Source of the DNA: Verrucomicrobiales bacterium
GTDB lineage: Bacteria > Verrucomicrobiota > Verrucomicrobiia > Limisphaerales > J093
Reading direction: 5' to 3'
Length of the DNA stretch: 64,000 nt
Assembly: GCA_015075445.1 (NCBI GenBank)
Contig: JABTUJ010000006.1
Span: forward strand, 62,001 to 126,000
Made by a program: the position numbers and the translations under genes. A model generated the notes under the pieces. The model searched no databases. It saw only the letters and a program-made list of their open reading frames with translations, and was not told where the DNA came from. Every line of letters starts with the position of its first letter. Positions within the stretch are counted from its first letter, which is position 1. Positions 10,401 through 17,031 of the stretch are shown here, piece by piece.

Positions 10401-10526
10401 CCGCCACTGATCGCCCCAGCTCGCGCCCGCCAGGCCGGCCGCCACCAGCAGCGCCAGGCCCCGGCGACCCCACACGACCGATCGCGTCCGGGGCCGCGCG
10501 CGCTCCCGTGGCGACAACTCAGTCAT
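7407..10526 (-). CDS. hybrid sensor: two-component-regulator propeller histidine kinase
   Basis: This 1,039-residue protein starts with a signal peptide or anchor (GLALLVAAGLAGASWG). A long periplasmic region (about 30-660) of repeated short blades such as GRLWATYDDGLVTY resembles the two-component-regulator propeller, followed by a Y_Y_Y-like linker and one membrane helix near residue 748 (AALLGLGLALVAGAIAV). The cytoplasmic kinase has the phospho-accepting His in GIAHDFNNLLS near 808, the N box NLVFNAADAS near 915, and G boxes DEGHGIAPDVL and GRGLGLYMV. It senses an external ligand through the propeller and phosphorylates an unidentified regulator. Its C-terminus has no receiver or DNA-binding domain, unlike Bacteroides hybrid systems, and no response regulator is adjacent. 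The gap of 106 bp to the PSD1 gene makes co-transcription uncertain. Confidence 0.88.
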   Translation of the reverse strand: MTELSPRERARPRTRSVVWGRRGLALLVAAGLAGASWGDQWRLFRAADGLSESLSMAVTVSPRGHLCIKHGEGSALSLMDGYVVRHLPVPAERIHRVYQNRAGRLWATYDDGLVTYAGESWERYSLTNHLSGAEWNQLRAGRSPTLLPAQEDRVLLVFPERLVMFRAADRSLTTLWEARASGLERFNDLAPAANGGLWLTGLRGVAKSAVPVRGLNPEAGWVEHRLPERLGVSDLQRPFEDDRGGLTSLGEAVSGRRVLVHFADPNWEVHALPEESLRFAWRGFESNEFWGVTLKRLVHFQEGAVTTVAPPVELSLVFDVAVQPRGAFWLATREGVLRYAPSAWRPPKLPTAPGLVAGMAEDVRGRLWVAAEAGLFGQVNGKWQHHPWPEGFEPAFRAREGVFATPEGALLVTASETLWRFDPEGGTFEAVRPLAGRRAVRVVRRQPTGAYVLATRGEAVGEAQTLELFDGRHFAPWVEGPGLPPSPGEVFFLEQARRGDWWLGTSAGPAWWRDGRWQFFTSTDGYTDDGAFAWLEWEDGRIWCAGLSRVHEFDGRRWNAVRRELDRANAMVRTGDGSVWVAANNGLHRFYRDAWLAVGEPEGLPDVATHSVFEDSRLQLWAGTSRGLAAYLPRVDIDAPRTLTIEWEQQGSATGEGTGFLTFTGRDRWRFTPDPRLVFAHRLNDGEWSAYAPVPTVRLQFHLGPTQGRGPGHGLKLKRRGDPAVFAFRVSVPWYRDRRVVAAALLGLGLALVAGAIAVNRHLRLRRSYADVGRQVEARTRELRRATEALAHSQKMTALGTLAAGIAHDFNNLLSIIKGSAQIIAANPHDRSKVLTRVSRILLMVDQASDVVRGLLGFGTATDRGVKPCSLNQLVESTVRLLSDRFRREIRVELELDPDLPPVRAAADLVQQSLLNLVFNAADASPPGGRIALATGRCPEPPADPVLAPAPAAAYAFVAVRDEGHGIAPDVLTRIFEPFFTTKAMSSKPGRGLGLYMVYEFARETGHGLVVESQVGVGSTFQILLPLAGTAEEPPPPAG

Positions 10527-10633
10527 GGCAGGCGGAGACGGCTGGCTTGTGGGTCCCCCCTCGGGGTGACCCGTGACGTGGCTGGGTGTACCTCAGCTGG
10601 ACGGCGCCACCAACCTCAAACCCACGCGGGACA

Positions 10634-10736
10634 AAAAGCGGCGCTGGAAGCGCGCGCACTCCAAACGTGCTGCGCTGGCCGATCAGCGTGGAGGTCGCGA
10701 AGCGTTTGGAGTGCGAGCGCTTCCAGCGCCGCTTTG
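10634..10736. repeat. family B repeat as a perfect-looking palindrome pair
   Basis: Left arm 10634-10667 and right arm 10703-10736 are inverted copies of the dispersed motif GCGGCGCTGGAAG...CACTCCAAACG. They differ at about one position over more than 30 bases and have a 35-bp loop. The element fills the 293-bp gap between the divergent kinase and aguB genes. Single or degenerate copies occur at 14098, 20697, 29996, 33527 and three times in 35.5-36.0 kb. Confidence 0.85.
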
Positions 10737-10819
10737 CGTTCACTTCCCCCACCCCGCGCGGCATGGCGGTGGGCGGACGGCCGCTTGTTCCCGCCGTCGG
10801 GCGCCTCTACACTGCCCCC

Positions 10820-11716
10820 GTGAAACGCTCCAGGCACGCCTCCACGGTCACGCTCGGTCTGATCCAAACCGCCTGTGGATCCGACCCCGCCGCGAACGTG
10901 GCCGACACGCTCGCGTTGGCCGATCAGGCGGCCCGCCAGGGAGCGCAGATCCTCTGCACCCAGGAGCTGTTCCGCACCCCCTACTTCTGTCAGGCCGAGG
11001 ATCACGCCAACTTCGCGCTCGCCGAACCCATCCCCGGCCCGACCACGGCCGCCTTCGCGAAGCTGGCGCGGCGCCGGCGGGTCGTCGTCATCGCCTCCCT
11101 GTTCGAGCGGCGCGCTCCGGGCCTTTACCACAACACGGCGGTCGTGTTCGACGCGGACGGCTCCCTCCTGGGGCGCTACCGCAAGATGCACATCCCGGAC
11201 GACCCGTTGTTCTACGAGAAGTTCTATTTCACACCCGGCGACCTCGGCTTCCGCGCGTGGCCGACCCGCTACGGGAAGATCGGCGTGCTCATCTGCTGGG
11301 ACCAATGGTACCCGGAGGCCGCGCGGCTCACCGCCTTGCAGGGGGCGCAGATTCTGTTCTACCCCACGGCCATCGGCTGGCATCCGTCGGAGAAGGCCGC
11401 CCACGGAACCCACCAGCACGCGGCCTGGGAAACGGTGCAGCGAGCCCACGCCGTGGCCAATGGCTGCTACGTGGCCGCGGTCAACCGCGTCGGTCACGAA
11501 CGCCCCTACGGCGGCGACGGCCTCGAGTTCTGGGGACAGAGCTTCGTGGCCGGCACCCAGGGTCAGGTGCTGGCCCGGGCGGCGGTGGAACGACCCGAGA
11601 CGTTGCTCGTCCCGGTCGACCTCGCGGCCGTGGACGAGACCCGCACCCACTGGCCCTTCCTGCGCGACCGCCGGATCGATGCCTATGCCGATCTGACCCG
11701 CCGGCTCTGCGACTGA
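10820..11716 (+). CDS. aguB: N-carbamoylputrescine amidohydrolase
   Basis: This 298-residue protein is a carbon-nitrogen hydrolase of the nitrilase superfamily. The catalytic triad is visible: Glu in CTQELF near 50, Lys in YRKMHIPDDP near 120, and Cys in LICWDQWYPE near 158. The text around these residues (MHIPDDPLFYEKFYF, WHPSEKAAHG) is characteristic of AguB, which hydrolyses N-carbamoylputrescine to putrescine, CO2 and ammonia in the agmatine route. The usual partner, agmatine deiminase (aguA), is not in the window. GTG 10820 is chosen because it gives the family length and starts just before the first beta-strand (TVTLGLIQTA); upstream sequence in frame is the family B repeat. An RmlD-like gene follows after 12 bp. 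Confidence 0.88.
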   Translation: MKRSRHASTVTLGLIQTACGSDPAANVADTLALADQAARQGAQILCTQELFRTPYFCQAEDHANFALAEPIPGPTTAAFAKLARRRRVVVIASLFERRAPGLYHNTAVVFDADGSLLGRYRKMHIPDDPLFYEKFYFTPGDLGFRAWPTRYGKIGVLICWDQWYPEAARLTALQGAQILFYPTAIGWHPSEKAAHGTHQHAAWETVQRAHAVANGCYVAAVNRVGHERPYGGDGLEFWGQSFVAGTQGQVLARAAVERPETLLVPVDLAAVDETRTHWPFLRDRRIDAYADLTRRLCD

Positions 11717-11728
11717 CCCGCCCTCACC

Positions 11729-12586
11729 ATGGCTACTTCTCCCTTGGCGTGGGTGACCGGTGCCGGCGGACTGATCGGCAACTCCCTGGTCGAACTGGCC
11801 CCGCGCTGCGCCCCTGCCTGGCGGGTGCGCGGACTGCGCCGGGCGGACGCCGACCTCACCGACTTCGCCACGTTGCAGCGACTTCACCGGCAGGACCGCC
11901 CCCAACTGATCATCCATTGCGCCGCCTTGAGCCGGAGCCCGGACTGTGAAGCCGATCCCGAGCTGGCCCGGCGGCTCAACGTCGAGGTCACGCGCCAGTT
12001 GGCCGAGTTGGGTGCGGGGGTCCCATTCGTCTGGTTCTCCACCGACCTGGTCTTCGACGGTCGCCAGGGGCAGTACACCGAAGCGGCCACGCCGAACCCG
12101 CTGAGCGTTTACGCCGAGACCAAGCACGCCGCCGAGCAGGTCGTCCTCGCTCACCCCCAGGCGCTGGTGATCCGGACGTCACTCAATGGCGGGACCTCGC
12201 CTACCGGGGATCGCGGCTTCAACGAACAGATGCGGCGGGCCTGGCAGGCCGGGCAGTCGCTGCGCCTGTTCACGGATGAATTCCGCTCGCCCCTCCCGGC
12301 TTCGGCCACCGCCCGCGCGGTGTGGGAACTCGTCCACAGCGAGGCGCGGGGGATCTATCACGTGGCCGGTGCGGAACGGCTCTCGCGCTGGGAGATTGGC
12401 CAACTGGTGGCGGCTCGTTGCCCTGAACTCAACCCTCGGCTCGCCGCCGCCTCGCTCCAGGAATACGCCGGGGCGCCGCGGCCGCCGGACACGTCCTTGG
12501 ACTGCACCAAGGCACAACAACGTCTGTCCTTCCCGCTGCCCGGTCTGCGCGCCTGGCTGGCGGCCCACCCCGAAATCCCTTTTTGA
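11729..12586 (+). CDS. RmlD-like (dTDP-4-dehydrorhamnose reductase family) NAD(P)-dependent oxidoreductase
   Basis: This 285-residue extended short-chain dehydrogenase has a Rossmann glycine motif VTGAGGLIGN at the N-terminus, the phrase LIIHCAALSRSPDCEADP typical of RmlD/NAD-dependent sugar reductases, the STDLVFDG strand, and the catalytic YAETK (Tyr-x-x-x-Lys). It probably reduces a nucleotide-linked sugar, but rmlA, rmlB and rmlC are absent nearby, so the rhamnose assignment is only by family. It follows aguB by 12 bp and precedes the SH3-like gene by 30 bp. Confidence 0.8.
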   Translation: MATSPLAWVTGAGGLIGNSLVELAPRCAPAWRVRGLRRADADLTDFATLQRLHRQDRPQLIIHCAALSRSPDCEADPELARRLNVEVTRQLAELGAGVPFVWFSTDLVFDGRQGQYTEAATPNPLSVYAETKHAAEQVVLAHPQALVIRTSLNGGTSPTGDRGFNEQMRRAWQAGQSLRLFTDEFRSPLPASATARAVWELVHSEARGIYHVAGAERLSRWEIGQLVAARCPELNPRLAAASLQEYAGAPRPPDTSLDCTKAQQRLSFPLPGLRAWLAAHPEIPF

Positions 12587-12616
12587 CAGCCAGGAAAGTT
12601 CGCGCCTGTTTGGACC

Positions 12617-13150
12617 ATGAAAATCGAAACCATGCACATCGGCCAACGTGTTCGACACCCCCAGTACGGACCGGGGACGGTCCGAGCGTTGTGCGAACTC
12701 ACGGCCACGGTGGCCTTCGACAACGGGACACGACAAGAGGTCGCGCCGGACCTCAGCGGTCTGGCCCCCGCCGAGGCGCACGCCACCTTGAGTTATCTCG
12801 AGACGCCGCTCGTGACCCTGCTCCGCGACACCGTGGAGGCCACGCTGGCCCGGCTCGGCATCGCGCGTCCGGACCAGGTGGTCGAGCAACTCGGGACGCG
12901 CTGGCGCGGGGGCCGGTTGGTGTTGCACCCCGCGGATCCCGCGCTGCAGACGAAAGAGATCGAGCTGGACGTCTTTTTCCACAAAATCGTCATGATCCGG
13001 AACAACCTGCGGGTCCTTGAGCAGAAGCTCAACGCGAGCGAGAGCCTGAGCGCCGCGGAGAAGTTCGACTGGCAGCAGTACATCACCCGTTCCTACGGCT
13101 CGCTGACCTCCTTCAACGTCCTGTTCAAGGAGAAGGAAGACCAGTTCTGA
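12617..13150 (+). CDS. small protein with N-terminal SH3/Tudor-like fold, unknown function
   Basis: This 177-residue protein starts with GQRVRHPQYGPGTVRAL, which matches the short beta-barrel pattern found at the C-terminus of UvrD/PcrA helicases and in CarD-like RNA-polymerase-binding domains. The rest is mostly helical and charged (QTKEIELDVFFHKIVMIRNNLRVLEQKLNASE), with no cysteine cluster or catalytic motif. I infer a nucleic-acid or RNA-polymerase interaction from the N-terminal pattern only. The long hairpin array begins 10 bp after its stop codon. Confidence 0.6.
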   Translation: MKIETMHIGQRVRHPQYGPGTVRALCELTATVAFDNGTRQEVAPDLSGLAPAEAHATLSYLETPLVTLLRDTVEATLARLGIARPDQVVEQLGTRWRGGRLVLHPADPALQTKEIELDVFFHKIVMIRNNLRVLEQKLNASESLSAAEKFDWQQYITRSYGSLTSFNVLFKEKEDQF

Positions 13151-13159
13151 GCCGTTCCC

Positions 13160-14053
13160 CCGAATCCCCTATGTTCGTAATCGGTGGAGAACCCTGCCCC
13201 TGGATCCTCCGCAGATTTCGGGCATCGGGAGGGAGGGGATTTCCGCCTTCCCCTCCCCTATGTTCGTAATCGGCGGAGAACCCCCTGCCCTCTGAATCCT
13301 CCGCAGATTTCGGGCATCGGGAATTGGGACCGAGGGGATCTCCGCCTTCCCCTAATCGATGTTCGTAATCGGCGGAGAACCCCTGCCCTCTGGATCCTCC
13401 ACAGATTTCTGAACATCGGAATTGGGAGGGGAGGTTCCGCCTTCCCCGGATCCCTATGTCCGCAATCGGCGGAGAACCCCCTGCCCTCTGGATCCTCCGC
13501 AGATTTCGAACATCGGGAATTGGGAAGAGGGATCTCCGCATTCCCCCAATTCCCTATGTTCGCAATCGGCGGAGAACCCCCCTGCCCTCTGGATCCTCCG
13601 CAGACTTCGAACATCAGGAATTGGGCCGAGGGAATCGCCGCCTCCGCGTAATCCCTATGTTCGCAATCGGCTGAGGACCCCCCGCCCTCTGAATCCTCCG
13701 CGGACTTCTGACATCGGGAATTGGGAAGGGGACGATCTCCGCCAGCTTCCGATTCCCTATAGGTTCGCAATCGGCGGAGAACGCCCCCCTCCCTCTGAAT
13801 CCTCCGCAGATTTCGAACATCGGGAATTGGGAAGAGGGAATCTCCGCCTTCCCCCGAATCCCCTATGTTCGCAATCGGCGGAGAACCCCCCTGCCCTCTG
13901 AATCCTCCGCAGACTTCGAACATCGGGAATTGGGAAGAGGGAATCTCCGCCTTCCCCCTAATCCCCGATGTTCGTAATCGGCGGAGAAACCCCCTGCCCT
14001 CTGGATCCTCCGCAGATTTCGAACATCGGGAATTGGGAAGAGGGAGGCGCTCC
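13160..14053. repeat. family D: array of nine head-to-tail ~100-bp palindromes
   Basis: Nine copies start (ATGTTCG or variant) at 13171, 13260, 13359, 13456, 13556, 13657, 13760, 13865 and 13968, a period of 97-105 bp except 89 for the first. Each unit is a long imperfect inverted repeat: left arm CTTCCC..ATGTTCGNAATCGGCGGAG, a loop of about 20 bp (CCCTGCCCTCTGGATC), and right arm CTCCGCAGATTTCGAACAT followed by CGGGAATTGGGAAG. Arms reach about 38 bp, and only about 13 bp (AGGGAATCTCCGC) separates neighbouring units. Open frames across the block are by-products of the repeat. A degenerate solo copy lies at 29908. Confidence 0.9.
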
Positions 14054-14063
14054 ATCAACCGGC

Positions 14064-14086
14064 GGTGCGGGATTCCAGCCTGCACC
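14064..14086. repeat. short dispersed motif (GTGCAGGCTGGAA-x-CCCGCACC)
   Basis: The minus strand carries a 22-bp motif that recurs with one mismatch at 47724-47745, where it lies inside the vWA gene and is translated as AGFQPAR. Here it is intergenic, between the family D array and a family B copy. Confidence 0.55.
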
Positions 14087-14097
14087 TTCCTCCCCAG

Positions 14098-14137
14098 AAA
14101 GCGCCGCTGGAAGCCGGCGCACTCCATACGCTACGCG
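14098..14137. repeat. family B repeat, single copy
   Basis: This copy reads AAAGCGCCGCTGGAAGCCGG and continues CGCACTCCATACGCTACGCG. It is the same motif as in the 35.5-36 kb composite repeats, in the same orientation. Confidence 0.8.
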
Positions 14138-14214
14138 CCCCGCCTATGGCTGGCGACTCCGCACCGCTGGGCAGGCCAGCCGTGGTTGAGCCCGATTTGC
14201 CCCCTGCAATCCTG

Positions 14215-14310
14215 GAACCTGGAACTTCCCTTGAACTTTGAACCTTGAACTTTGAACTTCGAACTTCGAACTTCGAACTTCGAACTTTGAACTTCGAACT
14301 TTGAACTTCC
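14215..14310. repeat. family C: TTCGAAC/TTTGAAC heptamer tandem repeat
   Basis: A run of more than ten near-identical 7-bp units (GAACTTC, GAACTTT) covers about 96 bp. It is the complement of the GAAGTTC units seen at 33476, in 35.4-35.95 kb, at 37556 and at 53650. It is not coding in any supported frame. This run, the array and the family B copy together fill the gap to the Uma2 gene. Confidence 0.85.
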
Positions 14311-14451
14311 AGACTTCCCCCCTTCGCCCTTCGCCTTCGCCCCCAGCTCCAACCCCTCGTCAACCGGGGCCAATCCGAGTTCCGCCAGGCACCCGCGGAC
14401 CGAAGGCAGCTTCCGCCAGATTCAGCCACGCGCGCTTCAGCCAGAACCCCT

Positions 14452-14979
14452 TCACCACCCGGAACGAATCACCGGCTCCTCCTCCGCGAACGGTACCAGC
14501 AATTCGCCTTCCCGCCGGAAGAACTCATGGGCCAGGTGCTCGGGGTCGAGAATCCAGTACTCGGCCACCCCATGCTGCTCGTAGGCCGCGAACTTCGGAC
14601 CCGAGTCCAGGTGCGCCGTCCGCAGCGACAACGCCTCGACCACCAGCGTCGGCGCAAACGGCGCGTGCGTCGCCGCCAAGCGGGCAGCCTGTTCGTTGGT
14701 GAAGAACGCCAGGTCCGGCAGGAACACCTGGCGCGGACCGAGGCGCACCGCCACCACCTCCCGGTACAGCCGACCCAGTTTGTGGAACTCGATGTAGGCC
14801 GCCATGAGGCGATCCACGAAGTTGAGCAGGTCGGCGTGGCGCAGGTTGACGGGGGACTGCATGACCGTTTCTCCCTGAATCAGGTCGGCGTGAACTCCGG
14901 GCTTCAGCCAGTCCAGGAATTCCTCCGCCGATAGGAGTCTTCGGCCCCGGCGGGGGGCGTTCGCGGTCGCTGCCGGCAT
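14452..14979 (-). CDS. Uma2-family (DUF820) restriction-endonuclease-like protein, 3' frameshifted
   Basis: The 175-residue frame is a Uma2/DUF820 protein of the PD-(D/E)xK superfamily. It has ADLIQGETVMQSPVNLRHADL near the start, the core Asp of VFLPDLAFF, the E of LVVEALS, and the K/YE block KFAAYEQHGVAEYWILDP. The frame stops at 14452 shortly after EEEPVIRSG. A different minus-strand frame then continues through 14360 with the typical Uma2 ending (FRVVKGFWLKRAWLNLAEAA). A single indel near 14462-14470 therefore separates the last ~35 residues. The gene may be a pseudogene or carry a sequencing error. Uma2 proteins are abundant in cyanobacteria and Verrucomicrobia; their function is uncertain. 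Confidence 0.78.
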   Translation of the reverse strand: MPAATANAPRRGRRLLSAEEFLDWLKPGVHADLIQGETVMQSPVNLRHADLLNFVDRLMAAYIEFHKLGRLYREVVAVRLGPRQVFLPDLAFFTNEQAARLAATHAPFAPTLVVEALSLRTAHLDSGPKFAAYEQHGVAEYWILDPEHLAHEFFRREGELLVPFAEEEPVIRSGW

Positions 14980-15185
14980 GACCGCAGACTAAGGGCCCCG
15001 GCGACCCCCCGCAAGCGGCTTCCCCATCGCAGTCTCCCGAACATCGCGTATGCCCGGCCGGAGAACGGGCGGAGAACGGCTCGTGCCACCGGCCGACGCC
15101 AGCGCTGTACTCGCCTCGCTGGCCCATGCGAGCTTGCCCCGCCCAACAGTCGCTCCGCGGGGTTTCCGGGTCCGCCCGTCCAACC

Positions 15186-16181
15186 ATGATCGCCCTGAGC
15201 CTCGTCGAGCGGGAGTTGCGGCGCCGCGCGCGACAGCCCCTGACGATGTGGTTGCGTCTGGGGACGGCGACCGCGGCCACCCTGCTCACCTTGAGCTGGA
15301 CTCAGACCGCCACTTGGCTGGGCCCCGCTGAGATGGGTCGGACAGTGTTCAGCGTCCTCACCTGGCTCTCTTTCGGTGTCCTCTTGTTCGAGGGCGTGCG
15401 CCAGACGGCTGACGGTCTCAGCGGCGAACAGCGGGAGGGAACCCTGGGTCTGCTGTTCCTGACCGAACTCGGTGGCCTCGACATCGCGCTCGGCAAACTC
15501 GCCGCGGCCTCGCTGCACGCGCTCGGCGGCTTGCTCGCCATGTTCCCCGTGCTGGGCATCGGGCTGGCCGTGGGCGGGATCACAGCGGGTGAATTCTGGC
15601 GTACCCAGTTGGCGCTGTTGACCACGTTGTTGGTGGCCGGTTGCGGCGGGCTCTGGGTGAGTGCGCGCAGCCACGACCCCCTGCGCGCCGTGCTCGCGGG
15701 CATCGGACTCATCCTCACCCTGATCCTCCTGCCACTGGCGTACGACGGGCTTTTGGGCGCCCCATCATTGCCTTCGCTCAGCCCGGCGATGGGCGTGTGG
15801 CTGGCGGGCAACCGGGCTTACGCGCTTGCGCCCGCACGGTTCTGGTGGACCCAGGTCGCCCTCGTCGGCCTGAGCGCCGGCTTCCTCCTGGCCGCCGGCC
15901 GCCGCGCCCGCAAGCTCAGTCGGGCACCGGTGAGCGAGACACCCGCTCGCCGCCGCCGCCGCCCGCTACGCTCACCGCCAAGTGGCTGGAACTACCGAGT
16001 CACGCCGCGACTTCATGCCCGGCCATCCCCCACCGTGGGGGATCTCCAACCGGCCCGCTGGCTGGCTCCCAACGCGGTCTCCGAAGACAACCCGACACCC
16101 TGGTGGCCGTGGGCGCGACGCCGACCCCATCCCCAGCCAGCGCTCCCTGCCCTTGGAATCCCACCTCGACCGGCATCCTGA
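15186..16181 (+). CDS. ABC-2 type transporter permease-like membrane protein
   Basis: This 331-residue protein has six or so hydrophobic segments (for example TVFSVLTWLSFGVLLFEGV, LIGLGIGLAV-like and LLTTLLVAGCGGLWVSARS). It has the conserved ABC-2 permease phrase LSGEQREGTLGLLFLTEL after the second segment. The last ~85 residues are Arg/Pro-rich with no membrane helix, which is short for the verrucomicrobial family and suggests a worn or frame-shifted C-terminus. No ATP-binding subunit is adjacent. ATG 15186 begins directly before MIALSLVEREL, the usual cytoplasmic N-terminus. The 206 bp upstream hold no gene that I can support. Confidence 0.7.
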   Translation: MIALSLVERELRRRARQPLTMWLRLGTATAATLLTLSWTQTATWLGPAEMGRTVFSVLTWLSFGVLLFEGVRQTADGLSGEQREGTLGLLFLTELGGLDIALGKLAAASLHALGGLLAMFPVLGIGLAVGGITAGEFWRTQLALLTTLLVAGCGGLWVSARSHDPLRAVLAGIGLILTLILLPLAYDGLLGAPSLPSLSPAMGVWLAGNRAYALAPARFWWTQVALVGLSAGFLLAAGRRARKLSRAPVSETPARRRRRPLRSPPSGWNYRVTPRLHARPSPTVGDLQPARWLAPNAVSEDNPTPWWPWARRRPHPQPALPALGIPPRPAS

Positions 16182-16312
16182 GCAGGACCCCGCCCCATGT
16201 ACCGGCGCTGGACTTGCAGCATCGCCAGGCCGACCCCTTGAAGCGCAGGCCAAACGAAGCCGAGACTTCGTGGATGGAAGGAAGGGCTTCAAGCGCTGCG
16301 GCAGAGTCTGGC

Positions 16313-16341
16313 TTGCCGCGGTACCTGCTAGCCACTACGAT
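16313..16341 (+). promoter_or_regulatory. putative promoter of the MazF-type toxin-antitoxin pair
   Basis: TTGCCG (16313-16318), a 17-bp spacer, and TACGAT (16336-16341) resemble a sigma-70 promoter. Only 6 bp separate the -10-like box from the GTG start at 16348, so the transcript would be leaderless or nearly so. The match is moderate. Confidence 0.35.
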
Positions 16342-16347
16342 TCAACG

Positions 16348-16557
16348 GTGCACACGGTTGAAGACATCGAACGGGTGATTGAGAAACTACCGCCTCAGGA
16401 CTTTGCGCGGTTGTCGAGGTGGATGGCGCAGCGGCAGCCTCATCTCACGCAGGAGCCGGCGGCCAGGGCTTCAGGTCCCTTCCGCGACCATCGTGCATTC
16501 TTGAACAGCTACTCGCCAGAGGACGAAGGGCTGTACGACAATGCCGCGAGCCGGTGA
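16348..16557 (+). CDS. antitoxin of a MazF-type toxin-antitoxin pair
   Basis: This 69-residue protein begins VHTVEDIERVIEKLPPQDFA, and the pattern of a helix followed by LSRWMAQRQ is common in small antitoxins encoded upstream of MazF or RelE toxins. It is acidic at the C-terminus. The stop overlaps the toxin start by 17 bp, which is typical of translational coupling. GTG 16348 is chosen because the reading frame upstream is not conserved-looking and a promoter-like sequence ends 6 bp before it. A DNA-binding fold is not obvious, so the class is uncertain. Confidence 0.65.
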   Translation: MHTVEDIERVIEKLPPQDFARLSRWMAQRQPHLTQEPAARASGPFRDHRAFLNSYSPEDEGLYDNAASR

Positions 16558-16864
16558 GATCTGGTTGGCGGAGATCCCGTTTACCAGTGGCGCGGCCTCC
16601 AAGATCCGGCCGGTGCTGGTGCTTTGGGAGGATGCCGCGGACGTGGTCGTAGCCGCTGTGACTAAGTCGGAACCCCGATCGCCAACGGACTGTGCCTTGC
16701 AGGACTGGTCGGCGGAAGGCTTGGTGGCTGCTTCGACCGTTCGGCTGTCGCGATTGGATTGCGTCGAACAATCGCTCCTGCGGCGGCGCCTTGGGGCGTT
16801 ATCCTCGGCTGATGCGGAACAGGTGCAGGCGATCTGGCGGCATCGCCTGCAACTGCGGTTCTAA
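16541..16864 (+). CDS. MazF/PemK-family toxin (endoribonuclease)
   Basis: This 107-residue protein opens with MPRAGEIWLAEIPFTSGAAS and KIRPVLVL, the signature of the PemK/MazF beta-barrel (GEIW at the N-terminus, K-x-RPVLVL strand). MazF toxins cleave mRNA at short sequences and are inhibited by the upstream antitoxin. The length fits the family (about 105-115 residues). The ATG lies within the antitoxin gene. Confidence 0.85.
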   Translation: MPRAGEIWLAEIPFTSGAASKIRPVLVLWEDAADVVVAAVTKSEPRSPTDCALQDWSAEGLVAASTVRLSRLDCVEQSLLRRRLGALSSADAEQVQAIWRHRLQLRF

Positions 16865-17031
16865 GCGACGGTGTCCCGAGGCGGTCGGCGGTGCGGTGCG
16901 CAGGCCATGGGAGCCGCACGGCGGCCGTCTGCGGCGGACCGAAAGCGGACGGGGCAAGGAGGGCGGCGCGGGAGTGTCTCCACCCGATTTGGCCTCGACA
17001 GTCGTTCTAGCTGGGCTTTGAGTCTTCCGAC

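Noticed and set aside
10573..11949. A 458-codon plus-strand frame overlapping aguB in another frame.
   Set aside because: Arg/Pro-rich shadow of aguB without any domain.
13422..13901. Open frames of 100-290 codons within the hairpin array (both strands).
   Set aside because: They repeat the same peptide per unit because the period has few stops; no start signals or domain.
13160..14053. A CRISPR array.
   Set aside because: Units are ~100 bp, palindromic throughout, and the intervals are not unique spacers; no cas genes are present.
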